Part shown: piece after piece, positions 5,842 through 6,549 of the stretch | Position numbering within the stretch: position 1 is the stretch's first letter | How the letters are laid out: each line of letters starts with the position of its first letter | Notes under the pieces: generated by a model | What the model was told of the DNA's origin: nothing | What the model saw: the letters and a program-made list of their open reading frames with translations, nothing else | Databases searched by the model: none | Program-made: the position numbers and the translations under genes | Origin: Candidatus Binatia bacterium | GTDB taxonomy: Bacteria; Desulfobacterota_B; Binatia; UBA9968 | Direction of reading: 5' to 3' | Assembly (NCBI GenBank): GCA_025922795.1 | Contig: JAICHC010000168.1 | Coordinates: 1 to 6,549 of the forward strand | Length of the DNA stretch: 6,549 nt

Positions 5842-6549
5842 CTAGTTCAGCATCCCATCGAGCGGGCTGGACGCCGTCGCATACAGTTTTTTGGGGATTC
5901 TTCCGGCGAGATAGGCCTTGCGCCCGGCTTGGATGCCGAGGCGCATCGCTTCGGCCATGAGAATCGGATCCTTGGCGCTGGCGATGGCGGTATTCATCAG
6001 TACGCCATGACAGCCCATCTCCATGGCGATCGCCGCATCCGACGCTGTGCCGACGCCAGCGTCGACGATCACTGGAACTCTCGCCTGCTCAAGTATGATG
6101 CGAAGATTGTACGGATTGCGAATACCCAAACCGGAACCAATCGGGGCCGCCAGCGGCATGACCGCGGCGCAGCCGATATCTTCCAGTTTTCTCGCCGTGA
6201 TCGGGTCGTCGGTGATATAGGGCAGAACCGTAAAACCTTCTGTGACCAGAGTTTTGGCGGCTTTAAGTGTAGCGGGCACGTCGGGAAAGAGCGTTCTGTC
6301 GTCGCCGATGACCTCCAGTTTAACCAACTTCCCAACTCCCGCCTCGCGCGCGAGACGACAGGTGCGCACGGCATCGTCGGCGTTATAGCAGCCCGCCGTG
6401 TTCGGCAAGATGGTAAACTTTTTCGGATCGAGGTAATCAAGGAGATTTTCCTTTTTTGGATCGGTGATATTGACCCGACGAACCGCAACTGTGACGATCT
6501 CGGCACCCGAAACTTCGATTGCCCGTCGGGTCTCTTCAAAATTTTTATA
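5842..6549 (-). CDS. thiG: Thiazole synthase ThiG (5' end outside the window)
   Basis: ThiG condenses deoxyxylulose 5-phosphate, dehydroglycine or iminoglycine and ThiS-thiocarboxylate into the thiazole phosphate moiety of thiamine. The window holds 235 C-terminal residues. The frame is open to the edge, beginning [11 protein letters not shown], so roughly 20-25 N-terminal residues and the start are missing. Conserved blocks include [22 protein letters not shown] with the Schiff-base lysine at residue 77 of the fragment, [40 protein letters not shown] and GRIPKKLYA. Together these leave no doubt about identity. It precedes thiE by 10 bases, a common order (thiS-thiG-thiE) in environmental Gram-negatives. 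A thiS gene may lie just upstream, but that is not visible here. Any thiamine riboswitch would also be upstream, outside the window. Confidence 0.96.
   Translation of the reverse strand, partial: YKNFEETRRAIEVSGAEIVTVAVRRVNITDPKKENLLDYLDPKKFTILPNTAGCYNADDAVRTCRLAREAGVGKLVKLEVIGDDRTLFPDVPATLKAAKTLVTEGFTVLPYITDDPITARKLEDIGCAAVMPLAAPIGSGLGIRNPYNLRIILEQARVPVIVDAGVGTASDAAIAMEMGCHGVLMNTAIASAKDPILMAEAMRLGIQAGRKAYLAGRIPKKLYATASSPLDGMLN

Overview
The window reads as ordinary chromosomal DNA of a Gram-negative-type environmental bacterium. Base composition looks close to half G+C. The evidence is Shine-Dalgarno-led genes, a bacterial tRNA with encoded CCA, a thiG-thiE pair, an N-terminal signal peptide on an SH3-like protein, and a dispersed repeat of the CATTCCCGCG...CGCGGGAATG type that is common in proteobacteria and relatives such as Desulfobacterota. 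The phylum cannot be fixed from sequence reading alone. All genes except one lie on the minus strand.

Left part (1-2075): a minus-strand cluster of a possible 50-residue ORF, a family 2 glycosyltransferase with two C-terminal membrane helices, and a class I SAM-dependent methyltransferase. Stops and starts overlap, so these look translationally coupled. They probably act together on a lipid-linked sugar or related envelope glycan. The cluster diverges from the only plus-strand gene.

Middle (2076-4255): a secreted SH3-like protein (plus) converges on a small HEPN-domain protein (minus), which has its own recognisable promoter and ribosome binding site. Upstream of that lies a DapA-superfamily Schiff-base lyase of the hydratase-aldolase type, with both catalytic residues present.

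Intergenic block (4256-4819): this holds a 14-bp palindrome, a 78-bp two-hairpin palindromic repeat, and about 360 bases with no convincing gene.

Right part (4820-6549): read on the minus strand, a tight unit runs thiG (5' end cut by the window edge), thiE, a small three-helix membrane protein, then tRNA-Thr(CGU). Gaps are 10, 3 and 0 bases. ThiG makes the thiazole half of thiamine and ThiE joins it to the pyrimidine half. The membrane-protein stop codon directly abuts the first base of the mature tRNA, which suggests the tRNA is released from the 3' end of a thiamine-gene mRNA.

I did not find a convincing new multi-gene system. The points most worth a second look are the mRNA-tRNA junction, the two-hairpin repeat with compensatory changes, the orphan HEPN protein and the split glycosyltransferase/methyltransferase pair.
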